Program-made: the position numbers and the translations under genes
NCBI GenBank assembly: GCA_030652255.1
Contig: JAUSAZ010000012.1
Coordinates: 145,049 to 209,048, forward strand
DNA length: 64,000 bases
From: Myxococcales bacterium
Lineage (GTDB): Bacteria; Myxococcota_A; Polyangia; Polyangiales; Ga0077539
Reading direction: 5' to 3'
The notes under the pieces: model-generated
Seen by the model: only the letters and a program-made list of their open reading frames with translations
Database searches by the model: none
Told to the model about the DNA's origin: nothing
Part shown: piece after piece, positions 9,150 to 18,942 of the stretch
Position numbering within the stretch: the stretch's first letter is position 1
Layout: each line of letters opens with the position of its first letter

Positions 9150-9722
9150 ATGTTCGACCAGCTCCTCAACCTCTTCGGTCAGTCTCCGCAGGGTCAGCAG
9201 GCGTACTCCGCGCTCCAGGCCCAGGGGTACTCGCCCACGCAGTCGGCCGGCATCCTGACGACGGCCTTCCCCGCGGCCGTGTCGGCGATGCAGAACGCCA
9301 TGCAGTCGAACAACGGGCAGCTCGGCCTCCTCGACATCAAGAACAGCAACTACGCCATGAACTTCCTCACCGGCGCCGTCAGCGGCCTGGTGCGGGGCCA
9401 GGGCATCAAGGGCGCCGCGGTCGACGGTCTGCAGGGCGTCGTCGGCGGCCACGTCGCGCAGGTGATCGCCACCCGCTGCGGCCTGCCCGAGCGCGTGGCG
9501 GGCGTGCTCGGCGCCATCGTCACGCCCCTCATGATCGACTTCCTCTGGGACAAGCTCCAGGCGATGAACCTCGGGCAGAACGCCGGCGCCGGCGGCCTCG
9601 CGGGCGCCCTCGGCACCGCCGCCTCCGCCATCGGCCTCGGCGGCGCGCAGCCCCAGGCCCCCGCGATCGCGCCCGCCCCCGCGGGCTTCGGCGCGCAGTT
9701 CACGCCCTTCGGCAGCCGCTGA
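9150..9722 (+). CDS. Hypothetical Gly/Ala/Gln-rich protein
   Basis: Protein of 190 residues, not confidently recognised. The N-terminal half is soluble and Gln-rich (LLNLFGQSPQGQQAYSAL). The middle has moderately hydrophobic helices rich in small residues (LTGAVSGLVRGQGIKGAAVD, VAGVLGAIVTPLMIDFLW). The C-terminus is Ala/Gly/Pro-rich. The composition faintly resembles DUF937/YidB-type proteins, but I would not assign it. It is transcribed divergently from the exopolysaccharide operon across a 171-bp gap and ends at a strong hairpin shared with the opposing gene. Confidence 0.75.
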   Translation: MFDQLLNLFGQSPQGQQAYSALQAQGYSPTQSAGILTTAFPAAVSAMQNAMQSNNGQLGLLDIKNSNYAMNFLTGAVSGLVRGQGIKGAAVDGLQGVVGGHVAQVIATRCGLPERVAGVLGAIVTPLMIDFLWDKLQAMNLGQNAGAGGLAGALGTAASAIGLGGAQPQAPAIAPAPAGFGAQFTPFGSR

Positions 9723-9733
9723 ATCCCTCCCCT

Positions 9734-9768
9734 TACCTCCCGCGCGCCGTTCAGCGCGCGCGGAGGTA
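9734..9768. terminator. Strong bidirectional hairpin between convergent genes
   Basis: TACCTCCCGCGCGC (9734-9747) pairs with GCGCGCG plus GGAGGTA (9754-9760 and 9762-9768), giving a 14-bp stem with a one-base bulge and a 6-nt loop. The stop codon of the minus-strand gene (9751-9753) sits in the loop. There is no T-tract on either side, so Rho-independent function is likely but unproven. Confidence 0.6.
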
Positions 9769-11538
9769 CCTCCCCATCCAGTAGGCCATGCGCAGGTCGA
9801 CCCCGGGCAGCAGCGCCCGCGGGGTGCCGCCGCCGTTGGGGCGGTACGGGTCGCTGCGCCAGTAGAAGTTGCTCGCCGGTCGGATGCGCATCGGCACCGG
9901 AACCGTCGACACCAGCGTGTCTCCCCGCCCCGACGTGGCCGACAGCGGGATGGGGGTGCCGTCGTCGCCGACGCACATCCCCGCGGTGATCTCCGCCGCG
10001 TCGCAGTTCTCCCGCGGGCGCTCCCAGAAGGGCGCGTCGGGAAACTCCCGCAGCGTCCGCGCGGCCCGACGCAGCGCCTCGGCGTCGACGTCCGCCGCGG
10101 TGAGGTCGCGCCACGCCGTGCCCCGCGCCGCGGCGGCGACGGCCACCAGGTCGAAGAAGCTCTGGCCCATCTCCGCGGGCTGCCGCGGCCGACCCGGCGT
10201 CTGGTAGAGCCCCGTCACGGTGCCCGCCCGCACGGCCTCGCGCGCGGCGTCGTCGCAGAGGTAGCGCCCCGCCAGCCACGCGCCGGTGAAGGCCATGTTG
10301 TAGTTGGAGAAGTTGGTCACCTCGCCCACGTCGAGCAGGTCGACCCGGTCGCGCACGATGCCGGGCAGGTCGCGCAGGCGGATGAGGTCGTTGTGGAGCC
10401 AGTCGTCCAGGGCAGGGTCGTCGGCGACGCGGGCGAGCGCGGCGGCGATGCCGAGGGCCATGATCGCGTGCTGCCCGTTGGCGCGGAAGTTGGGGATGTA
10501 CGCCCGGTCGACGGCGCCCTCGTGGAGGTACCCGTGGAAGGTCACCCGCCCGTCGGCGTCGTGCACCTCCAGGTCGTAGCCGCGGGGATTGACCCGCCGG
10601 AGGTTCTGCCCGATGGCCCGCGCGTCGGCGCGCAGCGTCGCGAGCCGCGCCGGGTCGACGGTGGCGTCGCCGCGCGCGACCTCCCACGCCGCGGCCATGC
10701 CGAGCACCCAGCCGATGAGCATGTCGCGGCTGCACGAGTCCTCCCAGAGGTAGTCCGACGGACCGGTCGCCGCGGGCGTCCGCCAGGTGCCGTTGGTCTT
10801 CTCCGTCGGCAGCGGCCGGCCCATCGCGTCGAAGAGCGGGACCGTCTCCATCCCTTCGCCGCCGGGGATGTCCCGGCGGATGTACCCGCGCGCGATCACC
10901 CCGGGGACCCCGGTGACGGCCACCGCGCGGTGCATCCCGTCGAGCGCGGCGTGCAGGTGCGCCCTCGCCCGGTCGACCTCGTCGCACGCGGCGCCCTCGT
11001 CGCGCAGCACGGCGTAGCGGTAGGCGTCGGCGACGGCCCCGGCGCCCGCGTAGGCGCCCGCGACCTTCGTCCAGCGGAAGAGCGTCGACGGCGCGGCGCC
11101 CGCGGAGGCCGCGAGGTCCCAGCCGTCCTCGTCGCGGAGGAAGCGCTCGACCCGCCCGACGACCGCGTCGTCGTTGGCGATCACCTCGGAGTTGACCCCG
11201 GTGTACAGGGCCTGGATCGCGTGGAACCCACGGTCGAAGCGCCGGGCCTTGGCGTCGAGCGCGGCGTCGGCCGCGAGGAGCCCCGCGCGGGCCTGCGCGG
11301 TGCCGCAGCGGGGCGCTGGGCGCGCCACGAAGGCGGGGCACGCGGGCGCCGGGGTGCGGACGAAGACGTCCTCGGCGGGCGCCACGTCGTCGAGCGCGGC
11401 GTCGACCGTGACCTCCACGTCGGCGGGGGCCACCGCGACGTCCATGGGGAGCGAGGCATCGACGCCGCCGTCGCTCGCCGTGGAGCTTCCGTTGCAGTGC
11501 AGGCCGAGCAGCGCGAGGGCGATCAGGGAGCGGCGCAT
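9751..11538 (-). CDS. Hypothetical secreted protein, mostly helical
   Basis: Protein of 595 residues with an N-terminal signal (MRRSLIALALLGLHC). The Cys would be a lipidation site, but the preceding His makes the lipobox non-canonical. An Asp/Val/Ala-rich linker follows, as in other lipoproteins of this window. The remainder is a long mostly helical region with repeated motifs such as WEDSCSRDMLIGWVLGMAAA, NGQHAIMALGIAAALARV and NYNMAFTGAWLAGRYL, reminiscent of (alpha/alpha)-toroid enzymes such as glycoside hydrolases. I cannot name the family and no catalytic residues can be assigned. A C-terminal region (FYWRSDPYRPNGGG) follows. Confidence 0.8.
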   Translation of the reverse strand: MRRSLIALALLGLHCNGSSTASDGGVDASLPMDVAVAPADVEVTVDAALDDVAPAEDVFVRTPAPACPAFVARPAPRCGTAQARAGLLAADAALDAKARRFDRGFHAIQALYTGVNSEVIANDDAVVGRVERFLRDEDGWDLAASAGAAPSTLFRWTKVAGAYAGAGAVADAYRYAVLRDEGAACDEVDRARAHLHAALDGMHRAVAVTGVPGVIARGYIRRDIPGGEGMETVPLFDAMGRPLPTEKTNGTWRTPAATGPSDYLWEDSCSRDMLIGWVLGMAAAWEVARGDATVDPARLATLRADARAIGQNLRRVNPRGYDLEVHDADGRVTFHGYLHEGAVDRAYIPNFRANGQHAIMALGIAAALARVADDPALDDWLHNDLIRLRDLPGIVRDRVDLLDVGEVTNFSNYNMAFTGAWLAGRYLCDDAAREAVRAGTVTGLYQTPGRPRQPAEMGQSFFDLVAVAAAARGTAWRDLTAADVDAEALRRAARTLREFPDAPFWERPRENCDAAEITAGMCVGDDGTPIPLSATSGRGDTLVSTVPVPMRIRPASNFYWRSDPYRPNGGGTPRALLPGVDLRMAYWMGRYLRAR

Positions 11539-11566
11539 CGGCGCACCGTACCCGACCGCGGCGCGC

Positions 11567-12124
11567 TCACAAGCCGTAGTTGATGGCGAGCACCCCTTGG
11601 CCCATCGGCGTGACGGAGAGCGTGTCGTCGGTGCCGAGGATCCACCGCTGCGAGTTGAAGTCGTGGCCCAGGTAGAGCAGCGCCTGCACCTGCGCCTGGA
11701 GGGTGACCTTCGCGCCGAGCTGCACCGCCACCCCGACGCCCGCGCGGAGACCGAACCAGATGTCGTTGGCCGTGGTGCCCGAGCGGTCCTGGTCGTCGGC
11801 GAAGGCGAGCAGCGCGCAGGCGCCGAGGAGGGGGTGCAGCGCGAAGCGGTCGGTGTGCAGCAGGTCGTACTGGAGGGTGCCGCCGACCTCGACGTCGGTG
11901 CGTCGCACGGTCTCCCAGCGGCCGAAGAGGCCGTCGGCGTAGAGGTCGACGCCGACGCGCTCGAAGGAGCGCAGGCGGAGCTGCCCCCCGACTCCGCCCA
12001 TGGCGTAGTCGCCGCCGCGCAGCAGCAGCCGCGCGCCGAGGGACACCGCCGGGGCCTCCGCCGAGGCCGACGAGGAGAGCAGCAGCGCGCCGAGGGAGAG
12101 GCTCAAGGTGGAGAGGGGTCTCAT
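11567..12124 (-). CDS. Small outer-membrane beta-barrel-like protein
   Basis: Protein of 185 residues from the ATG at 12124, where a clear signal peptide begins (MRPLSTLSLSLGALLLSSSA, cleavage after ASA). The mature part alternates amphipathic strands and turns (VSLGARLLLRGGDYAMGG, GVGVAVQLGAKVTLQAQV), consistent with an eight-stranded outer-membrane barrel. The frame is open upstream, but the signal peptide fixes the start. No ligand or enzyme motif was found. It lies 28 bp upstream of the start of the hypothetical secreted protein gene, and the two may be cotranscribed. Confidence 0.78.
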   Translation of the reverse strand: MRPLSTLSLSLGALLLSSSASAEAPAVSLGARLLLRGGDYAMGGVGGQLRLRSFERVGVDLYADGLFGRWETVRRTDVEVGGTLQYDLLHTDRFALHPLLGACALLAFADDQDRSGTTANDIWFGLRAGVGVAVQLGAKVTLQAQVQALLYLGHDFNSQRWILGTDDTLSVTPMGQGVLAINYGL

Positions 12125-12317
12125 GGGCCCGCGCGATCCACCCGACGTGCCACCGCGCGCCCCACGGCTACGCTGCTGGTAGCGCGTGCCGGGGTGAACG
12201 CCGCGACCCTCGGCCCCCTGTGAACCGGCGCGTTGCGGGGGTCCGCAGCGGCGTTCAGCGGCGCCGCGTTCGCGTGCGACCCCCGTCGCGGGTACGGTCA
12301 GCTCGGAGGTCGACACG

Positions 12318-13385
12318 ATGGACGCTACATCCCCTGCCCCGCGCCTCGTCCGCTTCACCGAACCCTCCGAAGGGGCCTTCTCGCTGGTGCTGCCCGACAC
12401 CTGGTCGGCGCAGGGCGGCGTCGCCCGCGGCCCGGCCGACCCTCGGCCCTGGTACCGCGTCGTCAGCCCCGGCGGCGGCGCCGAGCTGCGCGGCTCCGAC
12501 CCGCGCGTGCCGCCCACCTTCCTCGATCCGGGCTACGGCGCCTACATGCCGCCGCTGCCCGGGATGCTGCTCCGGCCGTACACCCCACCGGAGGGCTTCG
12601 CCGCCGAGTACGCGCGCAACTTCGCCCGCGAGGTGGGCGCGTCGCGCTTCGACGGCACCGGGATGCGCGACGTGGAGACCATCCTCCGCGACGACCCGCG
12701 GCCCGCGACGAGGCCTCGGGTGCTGACCATGCTACAGCAGGGCGCGGCGCTGGGCGGCGTCACCTTCGTGTGCCCCGACCTCGGGCTTTGCGGCCAGGTC
12801 GACGTGCTCACGCTGCGCTTCCCCGGGCCCGCGGGCCTGAGCTGGGCGCCCTTCGTCACCGCCCTCATCGGCCCCGCTGCGCAGTGGCCCCACGTGAAGG
12901 CCTCGCTCCTCCAGATCGCCCACACCTACACGGCCAACCCCGCGTGGCAGCAGCAGGTGAGCGCGATGCAGCAGGCGCAGCACCAGGCCGCGATGGACAG
13001 CATCGCCACGGGCACGCGCGTGCTCCAGATGCAGGCGCAGAGCGGGATGGAGGCGATCCGCGCGCACGCCCAGCGGGCGCAGATGAGCGCGATGGCCTCG
13101 GCGGAGGTCGACGCGATGCGGGCCGACACGTGGCGCGCGCAGCAGGCCTCGGACGACGAGCGGCACCGCCGCGCGGTCAACGCCGTGCGAGAGACCGTCG
13201 ACCTCTACGACCCGGCGTCGGGGCAGGTGTACCGCGGCGCCCCCGCGGGATACGCCACCTTCTGGACCGACGGCGCCGACCGCGTGGTGGCCAGCGAGGG
13301 GCACGAGAACCCCGACCCGACGCGCCTCACGCAGGCCGAGAACCTCGACGACCTCCACGGCCGCCCGCCGCGTCGGCGGGTGTAA
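12318..13385 (+). CDS. Hypothetical protein with Gln/Ala-rich helical region
   Basis: Protein of 355 residues, no family recognised. Residues 1-200 look globular (FSLVLPDTWSAQGG, VTFVCPDLGLCGQVDVL). Residues about 210-295 are a long Gln/Ala/Met-rich helical stretch (QQVSAMQQAQHQAAMDSIA), probably a coiled coil. The C-terminus (DLYDPASGQVYRGAPAGYAT) looks like a small beta module. No signal peptide is seen, so it is probably cytoplasmic. An aldo/keto reductase gene follows after 33 bp in the same direction. Confidence 0.75.
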   Translation: MDATSPAPRLVRFTEPSEGAFSLVLPDTWSAQGGVARGPADPRPWYRVVSPGGGAELRGSDPRVPPTFLDPGYGAYMPPLPGMLLRPYTPPEGFAAEYARNFAREVGASRFDGTGMRDVETILRDDPRPATRPRVLTMLQQGAALGGVTFVCPDLGLCGQVDVLTLRFPGPAGLSWAPFVTALIGPAAQWPHVKASLLQIAHTYTANPAWQQQVSAMQQAQHQAAMDSIATGTRVLQMQAQSGMEAIRAHAQRAQMSAMASAEVDAMRADTWRAQQASDDERHRRAVNAVRETVDLYDPASGQVYRGAPAGYATFWTDGADRVVASEGHENPDPTRLTQAENLDDLHGRPPRRRV

Positions 13386-13418
13386 GGGTGCGGCGGCCAC
13401 GGAAGGGACGGAACAACC

Positions 13419-14444
13419 ATGAAGTACAAGAAGCTGGGCAGCGCGGGCGTGAAGGTCTCCGAGCTGTGCCTCGGGGCGATGACCTTCGGCGAGGCCGATG
13501 AGAAGTCGTTCATGCACAAGGTGGGCAGCGACGAGCAGACGTCCTTCGACGTGCTCAACCGCGCGCTCGACCTGGGCATCAACTTCGTCGACACGGCCGA
13601 CGTCTACGGCCAGGAGGGGTTGAGCGAGCGGGTGATCGGCGCGTGGCTGGAGCGCGACCGGCGCCGCGACGAGCTGGTGCTGGCGACGAAGTTCCGCTTC
13701 AACATGGGCGCGGGGCCCAACCGCAGCGGCGCCTCTCGGTACCGCATCATGCGCTGCGCCGAGGCGAGCCTGAAGCGCCTGCGCACCGACCGCATCGACC
13801 TCTACCAGATCCACATGCAGGACCTCGACACCCCCGAGGAGGAGCTGCTCCGCGCCCTCGACGACCTCGTGACGCAGGGCAAGGTGCTCTACATCGGCTG
13901 CTCCAACTACGCCGCGTACCGGCTGATGGACTCGCTCTGGACGAGCCGCACCCGCTCGCTCGCGGGCTTCGTGACCCTCCAGGCCGAGTACAGCCTGGTG
14001 ACCCGCGACCTCGAGCGCGAGCACGCCCCGCTCTGCCGGGCCCAGGGCCTCGGCATCCTGCCGTGGTCACCGCTCGCGGGCGGCTTCCTGAGCGGCAAGT
14101 ACGACAAGAACCAGCCCCCGCCCGCCGGGGCCCGCCTGGAGAAGTGGAAGGACCGCCTCGCGGGCTTCGACAAGGAGCGCAACTGGCGCATCCTCGATGC
14201 CGTGCGCGCCGTCGCCGCGGAGCTCGCCTCGACCCCTGCGGCGGTCTCCCTCGCCTGGCTCCTCGCGCAGCCGCAGGTGACCTCCGCGATCTTCGGCGCC
14301 CGCTCCGTCGCGCAGCTCGAAGAGAACGTGACGGCCGCCGCGCTCACCCTCTCCGCCCCGCAGCTCAAGCGCCTCGACGAGGCCTCGGCCTTCGAGCTCG
14401 GCTACCCCTACGCCTTCATGAAGACCGTCCAGGGGGCCTGGTAG
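13419..14444 (+). CDS. Aldo/keto reductase
   Basis: NAD(P)H-dependent oxidoreductase of 341 residues with an (alpha/beta)8 barrel. The catalytic tetrad is visible: Asp and Tyr in DTADVYG (near residue 50-55), Lys in LATKFRF, and His in YQIHMQDLD. The cofactor-binding end is present near the C-terminus (SAIFGARSVAQLEENV). The start MKYKKLGSAGVKVSELCLG is typical of the AKR family (YajO/Tas-like group). The substrate is not predictable. It probably shares a transcript with the hypothetical gene 33 bp upstream. Confidence 0.93.
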   Translation: MKYKKLGSAGVKVSELCLGAMTFGEADEKSFMHKVGSDEQTSFDVLNRALDLGINFVDTADVYGQEGLSERVIGAWLERDRRRDELVLATKFRFNMGAGPNRSGASRYRIMRCAEASLKRLRTDRIDLYQIHMQDLDTPEEELLRALDDLVTQGKVLYIGCSNYAAYRLMDSLWTSRTRSLAGFVTLQAEYSLVTRDLEREHAPLCRAQGLGILPWSPLAGGFLSGKYDKNQPPPAGARLEKWKDRLAGFDKERNWRILDAVRAVAAELASTPAAVSLAWLLAQPQVTSAIFGARSVAQLEENVTAAALTLSAPQLKRLDEASAFELGYPYAFMKTVQGAW

Positions 14445-14460
14445 CCACCCGTCCTCCCGC

Positions 14461-15276
14461 TCACCCGCCCTCGCCCGCCCTCCACGCCACCAGCGCCGCC
14501 GCGATCGACACCGCGATCTCCGCCGGCGAGCGCGCCCCGATCTTCACCCCGAGCGGGATGTGCACCCGCGCGCGGTCGGCCTCGCTGAAGCCCCGCGCCT
14601 CCAGCCGCGCCGCGGTGCGCGCCGCCTTCGCCCGGCTGCCCACGGCGCCGACGTACGCGTAGCCCGCGCGCAGCGCCCACTCCACCGCGTCCTGGTCGCG
14701 CTGGTGGTCGTGCGTCATCGCCAGCACCGCGCCCCGCGTCGGCACCACCCCCGCCAGCTCCGCGGGCTCGCCCCAGAGCACCCGCGCCCGCGCGAAGCGA
14801 TCGTCCGCCGCGTAGGCCTCGCGCGCGTCGACCACCGTCACCGCGAAGCCGAGGCCCACCAGCATCGGCACCAGCGCCACCGCCACGTGCCCGCCGCCGA
14901 CCACCCCCACCGGCCACTGCGCCGCCATCGCCTCGATCAGCACGTCCACGCTCCCGCCGCAGCACATTCCCAGCCCCGCCCCGAGCCGGAAGCTCTCCAC
15001 CCCGGTCCCCGCCTCACCCCGCGCGGCCCGCGCCCACGCGGCCTCCAGGGACCGCAGCACCGCGGCCTCCACCGCCCCGCCGCCCACGGTCCCGACGCAC
15101 CCGTCGGGCGTCCGCGCCAGGCGCTGCCCCGGCGTCGAGGGCGTGCTCCCGCGCCGCGCGATCACCGTCGCCATCGCCGCCCCGTGGCCCGCGTCGAGGG
15201 CCGCCGCCACCCGGCGCAGCACGCCCGCCACGTCCATGCCCGCCGGCACCGCGAGCGCCTCGTCGAGCTCCGCCAC
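14461..15276 (-). CDS. XdhC/CoxI family molybdenum-cofactor maturation protein
   Basis: Protein of 271 residues of the XdhC family, which binds and sulfurates molybdenum cofactor before insertion into xanthine-dehydrogenase-type enzymes. The N-terminal domain has ATVIARRGSTPSTPGQRL and TVGGGAVEAAVL. The Cys-containing motif is GLGMCCGGSVDVLIE near residue 105. A Rossmann domain follows (GVVGGGHVAVALVPML, VVDARE), with the conserved AMTHDHQRD and GAVGSRAKA motifs. It starts six bases after moaA, so the two form an operon dedicated to the cofactor. No molybdoenzyme gene is in the window. Confidence 0.92.
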   Translation of the reverse strand: MAELDEALAVPAGMDVAGVLRRVAAALDAGHGAAMATVIARRGSTPSTPGQRLARTPDGCVGTVGGGAVEAAVLRSLEAAWARAARGEAGTGVESFRLGAGLGMCCGGSVDVLIEAMAAQWPVGVVGGGHVAVALVPMLVGLGFAVTVVDAREAYAADDRFARARVLWGEPAELAGVVPTRGAVLAMTHDHQRDQDAVEWALRAGYAYVGAVGSRAKAARTAARLEARGFSEADRARVHIPLGVKIGARSPAEIAVSIAAALVAWRAGEGG

Positions 15277-15282
15277 CGACGA

Positions 15283-16308
15283 TCACCCTCCCGTGGCGAT
15301 CATCGACACCGCCCGCGCCGTCACCTCGGTGCAGCCCCGCCAGCTCGCGTCGGGCTTCTGCGCCCACGCCTCGCGCAGCGTCGCCGCCACCGCCCCGGGC
15401 TCGCCCGCCTTGCCCGCCTCGGTCAGCTCGACGCCGTCGTTCGTCGCGAGGCACGGGCGCACGGTGCCCTCGCTCGTCACCCGCAGCCGGTCGCAGCCCG
15501 CGCAGTAGGTGTCCGTCGAGCCCGTGATGAAGCCCACCCGCCGCCCGCTGCCGTCCGCCGCGAGGAGGTACTTCGCCGGACCGCGGTCGTCGTCGCGCGC
15601 CCCCTCGCCGGCCACCACCAGACCCCCCAGCCGGGCGACCATCTCGTCGCGCGGCACCAGGGACTCCCGCCAGATCTTTCCCCCCTCGCCCACCCCCATC
15701 AGCTCGATGAGCCTCGGCGTGACGCCCCGCGCCCACGCCCAGCGCACCAGCGCGGGCAGCTCGTGATCGTTGACCCCGCGCAGCACCACCGTGTTGGTCT
15801 TCACCTCGTCGAAGCCCGCGGAGAGCGCCGCGTCCACCCCCGCCAGCACCGCCGCGAGATCACCCCCGCGCGTGATCGCCGCGAAGCGCGCCGGGTCGAG
15901 CGAGTCGATGGACACCGTCACCCGCCGCAGCCCCGCCGCCCGCAGCGGCCCCGCCAGCGCCGCCAGCCGCGAGGCGTTGGTGGTGAGCGCGAGGTCGTCC
16001 ACGCCGAGGGCCGCCACCCGCCGCACCACCTCGACCACGTCGCGGTGCAACAGCGGCTCGCCGCCGGTGATGCGCACCCGCCGCACGCCCTCGGCGAGCA
16101 GGCCCCGCAGCACGGCCTCCCACTGCGCCACGGAGAGCCGCTCGTCGGCGGGCAGGTAGGCCCCGCGCTCCGACGGGCGGCAGTACACGCAGGCCATGTC
16201 GCAGCGGTCGGTGAGCGAGATGCGCACGAGCCGGGCGGAGGCCCGCTCGACCGTCACCCCGGGGCGCGGGGCCGGGACGTCGCGCAGCATCGGCAGGGCC
16301 ACATGCAT
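15283..16308 (-). CDS. moaA: GTP 3',8-cyclase MoaA
   Basis: Radical-SAM enzyme of 341 residues catalysing the first step of molybdenum-cofactor synthesis, GTP to 3',8-cyclo-7,8-dihydro-GTP. The SAM-cluster motif CDMACVYC lies near residue 30. The second C-terminal 4Fe-4S cluster is CAGCDRLRVTSEGTVRPC near residue 255-275. The protein ends in the Gly-Gly expected of MoaA. The frame stays open 48 codons further upstream, but that region is low-complexity and would overlap the divergent UbiA gene; the ATG at 16308 (MHVALPMLRD) fits family length. It lies in an operon with the XdhC-family gene. Confidence 0.95.
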   Translation of the reverse strand: MHVALPMLRDVPAPRPGVTVERASARLVRISLTDRCDMACVYCRPSERGAYLPADERLSVAQWEAVLRGLLAEGVRRVRITGGEPLLHRDVVEVVRRVAALGVDDLALTTNASRLAALAGPLRAAGLRRVTVSIDSLDPARFAAITRGGDLAAVLAGVDAALSAGFDEVKTNTVVLRGVNDHELPALVRWAWARGVTPRLIELMGVGEGGKIWRESLVPRDEMVARLGGLVVAGEGARDDDRGPAKYLLAADGSGRRVGFITGSTDTYCAGCDRLRVTSEGTVRPCLATNDGVELTEAGKAGEPGAVAATLREAWAQKPDASWRGCTEVTARAVSMIATGG

Positions 16309-16366
16309 CGGGTCGGCTCCATCGTGGCCCGTCCCCGGCCGTTTGGAAAGCGGCACCACCGCGGCG

Positions 16367-17239
16367 ATGTCTGGCCAGCACCCCGTCGGCCGTGCGAGCC
16401 TCCGCGCCGCCGTGAACGACGTCCTCGCTGCCGTCCGCGTCGCCTGGCGCATCGCCGCGGACGTCGCGATCTACCGCCTCCGCAAGCGCGAGGCGGGCAA
16501 CCTCGTCACGAGCCTCACGCTCGCCGCCGCGCTCGGGCTCTCCCCGGGCGACCTCGCCTCCCGCGCGGGCTTCGGCGCCCTGCTCAACCTCTTCGTCTAC
16601 CTGGTCAACGACTGCTTCGACGTCGGCATCGACCTGCGCGCGCCCGGCCGCGACAACGCCCGCACCCGCTTCCTCGCCGAGCACCTCACCGCGGCGTGGT
16701 TCACCGTCGCCGCCATCGCGCTGATGCTCCTCGCCTGGGGCGCGCTGCACTCCACCGGGCTGCTGCTCACCGCGCTCGTCAACATCGTCGTCATCGTCGT
16801 GTACTCCCGGGTGCTCAAGCACCTGCCCATACTCGACCTGGTCGCCATGGCCGCCTGGGGGCTCTCCATGGCGATGGTGGGCTTCCCGCTGAACAGCGCC
16901 GTCGGGTGGCGCTACGCCGGGCTGCTCGCGCTGCTCTGCATGGTCACCGAGGCCGTGCAGGTGCTCCGCGACGAGCCCTCCGACCGCGCCGCCGGGGTGC
17001 GCACCACCGCCGTCGTCCTCGGCCCGCGCGCCACGGCGGTCATCGCCCGCGCGCTCATCGTCGCCTCCGCCGCCTACGCCGCCGCGCTGCTGCACCCGCT
17101 GGGCGCCGCGCTCGCCCTCGGGGCGCTGGTGCCCTTCGACCCCGAGCGCGCCAACGCCTCGTGGGACCGCCTGCGCGCCCTCTTCGGCCTCACCTGGCTC
17201 GCGCTCCTCGCGCTGCTCCGCTGGGCGCCGCACCGGTGA
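16367..17239 (+). CDS. UbiA family prenyltransferase
   Basis: Integral membrane prenyltransferase of 290 residues with about eight helices. Both Asp-rich Mg-diphosphate motifs are present: NDCFDVGID (NDxxDxxxD) and DEPSDRAAG (DxxxDxxxG). It should transfer an isoprenoid chain to an aromatic or other acceptor. The neighbours do not identify the acceptor. The ATG at 16367 is 58 bp from the divergent moaA start. Its stop TGA overlaps the GTG of the next gene, suggesting translational coupling to that membrane protein. Confidence 0.85.
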   Translation: MSGQHPVGRASLRAAVNDVLAAVRVAWRIAADVAIYRLRKREAGNLVTSLTLAAALGLSPGDLASRAGFGALLNLFVYLVNDCFDVGIDLRAPGRDNARTRFLAEHLTAAWFTVAAIALMLLAWGALHSTGLLLTALVNIVVIVVYSRVLKHLPILDLVAMAAWGLSMAMVGFPLNSAVGWRYAGLLALLCMVTEAVQVLRDEPSDRAAGVRTTAVVLGPRATAVIARALIVASAAYAAALLHPLGAALALGALVPFDPERANASWDRLRALFGLTWLALLALLRWAPHR

Positions 17240-18936
17240 CCGCCCCGGCGCCGTCGTCGCCCTGGCGCGACCACGGACGCGCCCTCGCGCTCGGTCTCGC
17301 CGGGCTCGCCATCCGCCTCGACGCCCTCCGCGCGCCGCCCGTCCACGACGACCACGCGCAGCTCGCCATGCTCCGCGGCGCCTTCCCCATCCGCCGCGCC
17401 GCGTGGGACCTCTTCTCCTTCGTGCGCCCCGGCGAGGCCCCCGCCCTGCGCGTCGACGGCCTGCTCCCGTGGTGGTCCGACGACCGCTTCGCCATCGCGA
17501 TGTTTCGCCCGCTCTCCAGCCTCGCGCTCGCGGCGCAGCTCACCCTCGGCGGCTACCGCCTCGCGCACGCAGCCTCCGCCCTGCTCTTCGTCGCCCTCGT
17601 CGTCGCGGCCGGCGACGCCTTCCGCGCCACCCTCCCTCGCCCCACCGCCTGGATCGCCACCCTCCTCCTCGCCCTCTCCCCCGCCGCGACCCTCCCGCTG
17701 CTCTGGGTCGCCAACCAGAACGCCCTGCTCGCCGTCCTGCTCGGGCTCGTCGCGCTCGCCGCCCTCCTCCGCGGCCGCGTCGTCCTCGCGCACGTCGCCC
17801 TCGCGCTCGCTGCCTTCGCCGGCGAGTACGCGCTCCCGATGCTCGGGTACTCCGTCGCGCTCTCCCTCGCCCGACGGGCGCCCGCCCGCCGCGCCGCCAC
17901 GCTCGCTCTCAGCTCCCTCGGCCCCCTGCTGCTCGCCCGCGCGCTCGGCTACGGCGCCGCCAGCTCGATGTACCTCGACCCCCTCGGAGCTCCCCTCCGC
18001 TGGCTCGCCGAGGCCCCCGGCCGCGCGCTCCTCCTCACCGGCGCCGCCCTCCTCGGGCAGTCCACCGGCCCCGACCACCACGGCGCCGTCTTCCCCGCCT
18101 CGCCCGCAGTCACCATCCTCGGCACCGCCGTGATCCTGGCCGCGTTCGCCCTCACCGTCCGCCGCATCGCCCCTGCGCCCCGCGCCGCGGCCATCGCCTG
18201 GGCCGCCGGCGCGGGCCTCGCGCTGGTCCCCGTGCTCGCCGCCCCGCCGCTCCCCCGGCTGCTGCTCCCCGCCGCCCCGGGCGTCGCCGCGCTGCTCGCC
18301 GTGCTCTGCGCCGCGCCCCTCGCGCACCTCCCCCGCTGGCGCACCCCGACACCCGCGGTCGCCGCCGCGGCCGCCCTCGCCGTGGCGCTGCTGGTCGTGC
18401 ACGCGGGCATGGTCCCCTGGGAGGCCCACCGCGGGGTGCGCGCCCTCGCCGCGACCTTCGCCCGCACCCGCGACGCCATCGCCGCCGCCGCCCCGGAGGT
18501 CGCCCCGACGCCCCGCTGCGACGTGCTCTTCGGCGCCCTCGACCTCGAGGCGCTGCACTACCCGCCGATGATCTGGCGCGAGCTGGGCGCGCGCCCGTCG
18601 GGCTGCTGGCGCGTGCTCACCTCCTCGGTGCACCCCGTGGTCGTCACCCGCCTCGGCGCCCGCTCGCTGCTGCTCCGAAGCGACGGGGGCGCGCTCGTCG
18701 AGCCGCTCGCGCTCACGGCCTACCGCTCGTCGCCGATGGCCGTGGGCGACGGGCTGGTCGCGCCCGGCATGACGATCACCGTGACCGAGGTGCTCGCGGG
18801 CTACCCCACGGCGCTGCGGCTCGACCTCACCGGGGAGATCGATGCCTATGCATGGTGGATGTTGAGGGAGGGAAGGCTGGGGAGGGTTCCGCTGTCGCGG
18901 ATGCCGGGCGAGCTGCGGTTGCCGCTGCCCTACTGA
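17236..18936 (+). CDS. Polytopic membrane protein, possible GT-C glycosyltransferase
   Basis: Protein of 566 residues with about ten hydrophobic helices followed by a soluble C-terminal domain (after about residue 410). The first loop carries PVHDDHAQ shortly after the first helix, reminiscent of the acidic catalytic motif of GT-C (PMT/ArnT-like) enzymes, although no close family is recognised. The GTG at 17236 overlaps the UbiA stop as GTGA. The frame is open far upstream on this strand, but that part is antisense to the moaA/xdhC genes and lacks sense. The pairing suggests a polyprenol-linked sugar or lipid pathway; this is an inference. Confidence 0.72.
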   Translation: MTAPAPSSPWRDHGRALALGLAGLAIRLDALRAPPVHDDHAQLAMLRGAFPIRRAAWDLFSFVRPGEAPALRVDGLLPWWSDDRFAIAMFRPLSSLALAAQLTLGGYRLAHAASALLFVALVVAAGDAFRATLPRPTAWIATLLLALSPAATLPLLWVANQNALLAVLLGLVALAALLRGRVVLAHVALALAAFAGEYALPMLGYSVALSLARRAPARRAATLALSSLGPLLLARALGYGAASSMYLDPLGAPLRWLAEAPGRALLLTGAALLGQSTGPDHHGAVFPASPAVTILGTAVILAAFALTVRRIAPAPRAAAIAWAAGAGLALVPVLAAPPLPRLLLPAAPGVAALLAVLCAAPLAHLPRWRTPTPAVAAAAALAVALLVVHAGMVPWEAHRGVRALAATFARTRDAIAAAAPEVAPTPRCDVLFGALDLEALHYPPMIWRELGARPSGCWRVLTSSVHPVVVTRLGARSLLLRSDGGALVEPLALTAYRSSPMAVGDGLVAPGMTITVTEVLAGYPTALRLDLTGEIDAYAWWMLREGRLGRVPLSRMPGELRLPLPY

Positions 18937-18942
18937 GAGCGA

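Noticed and set aside
14560-17235. Upstream part of the frame that ends at 18936
   Set aside because: It is antisense to moaA and the XdhC-family gene and has shadow composition. Only the part from the GTG at 17236 shows membrane-protein character.
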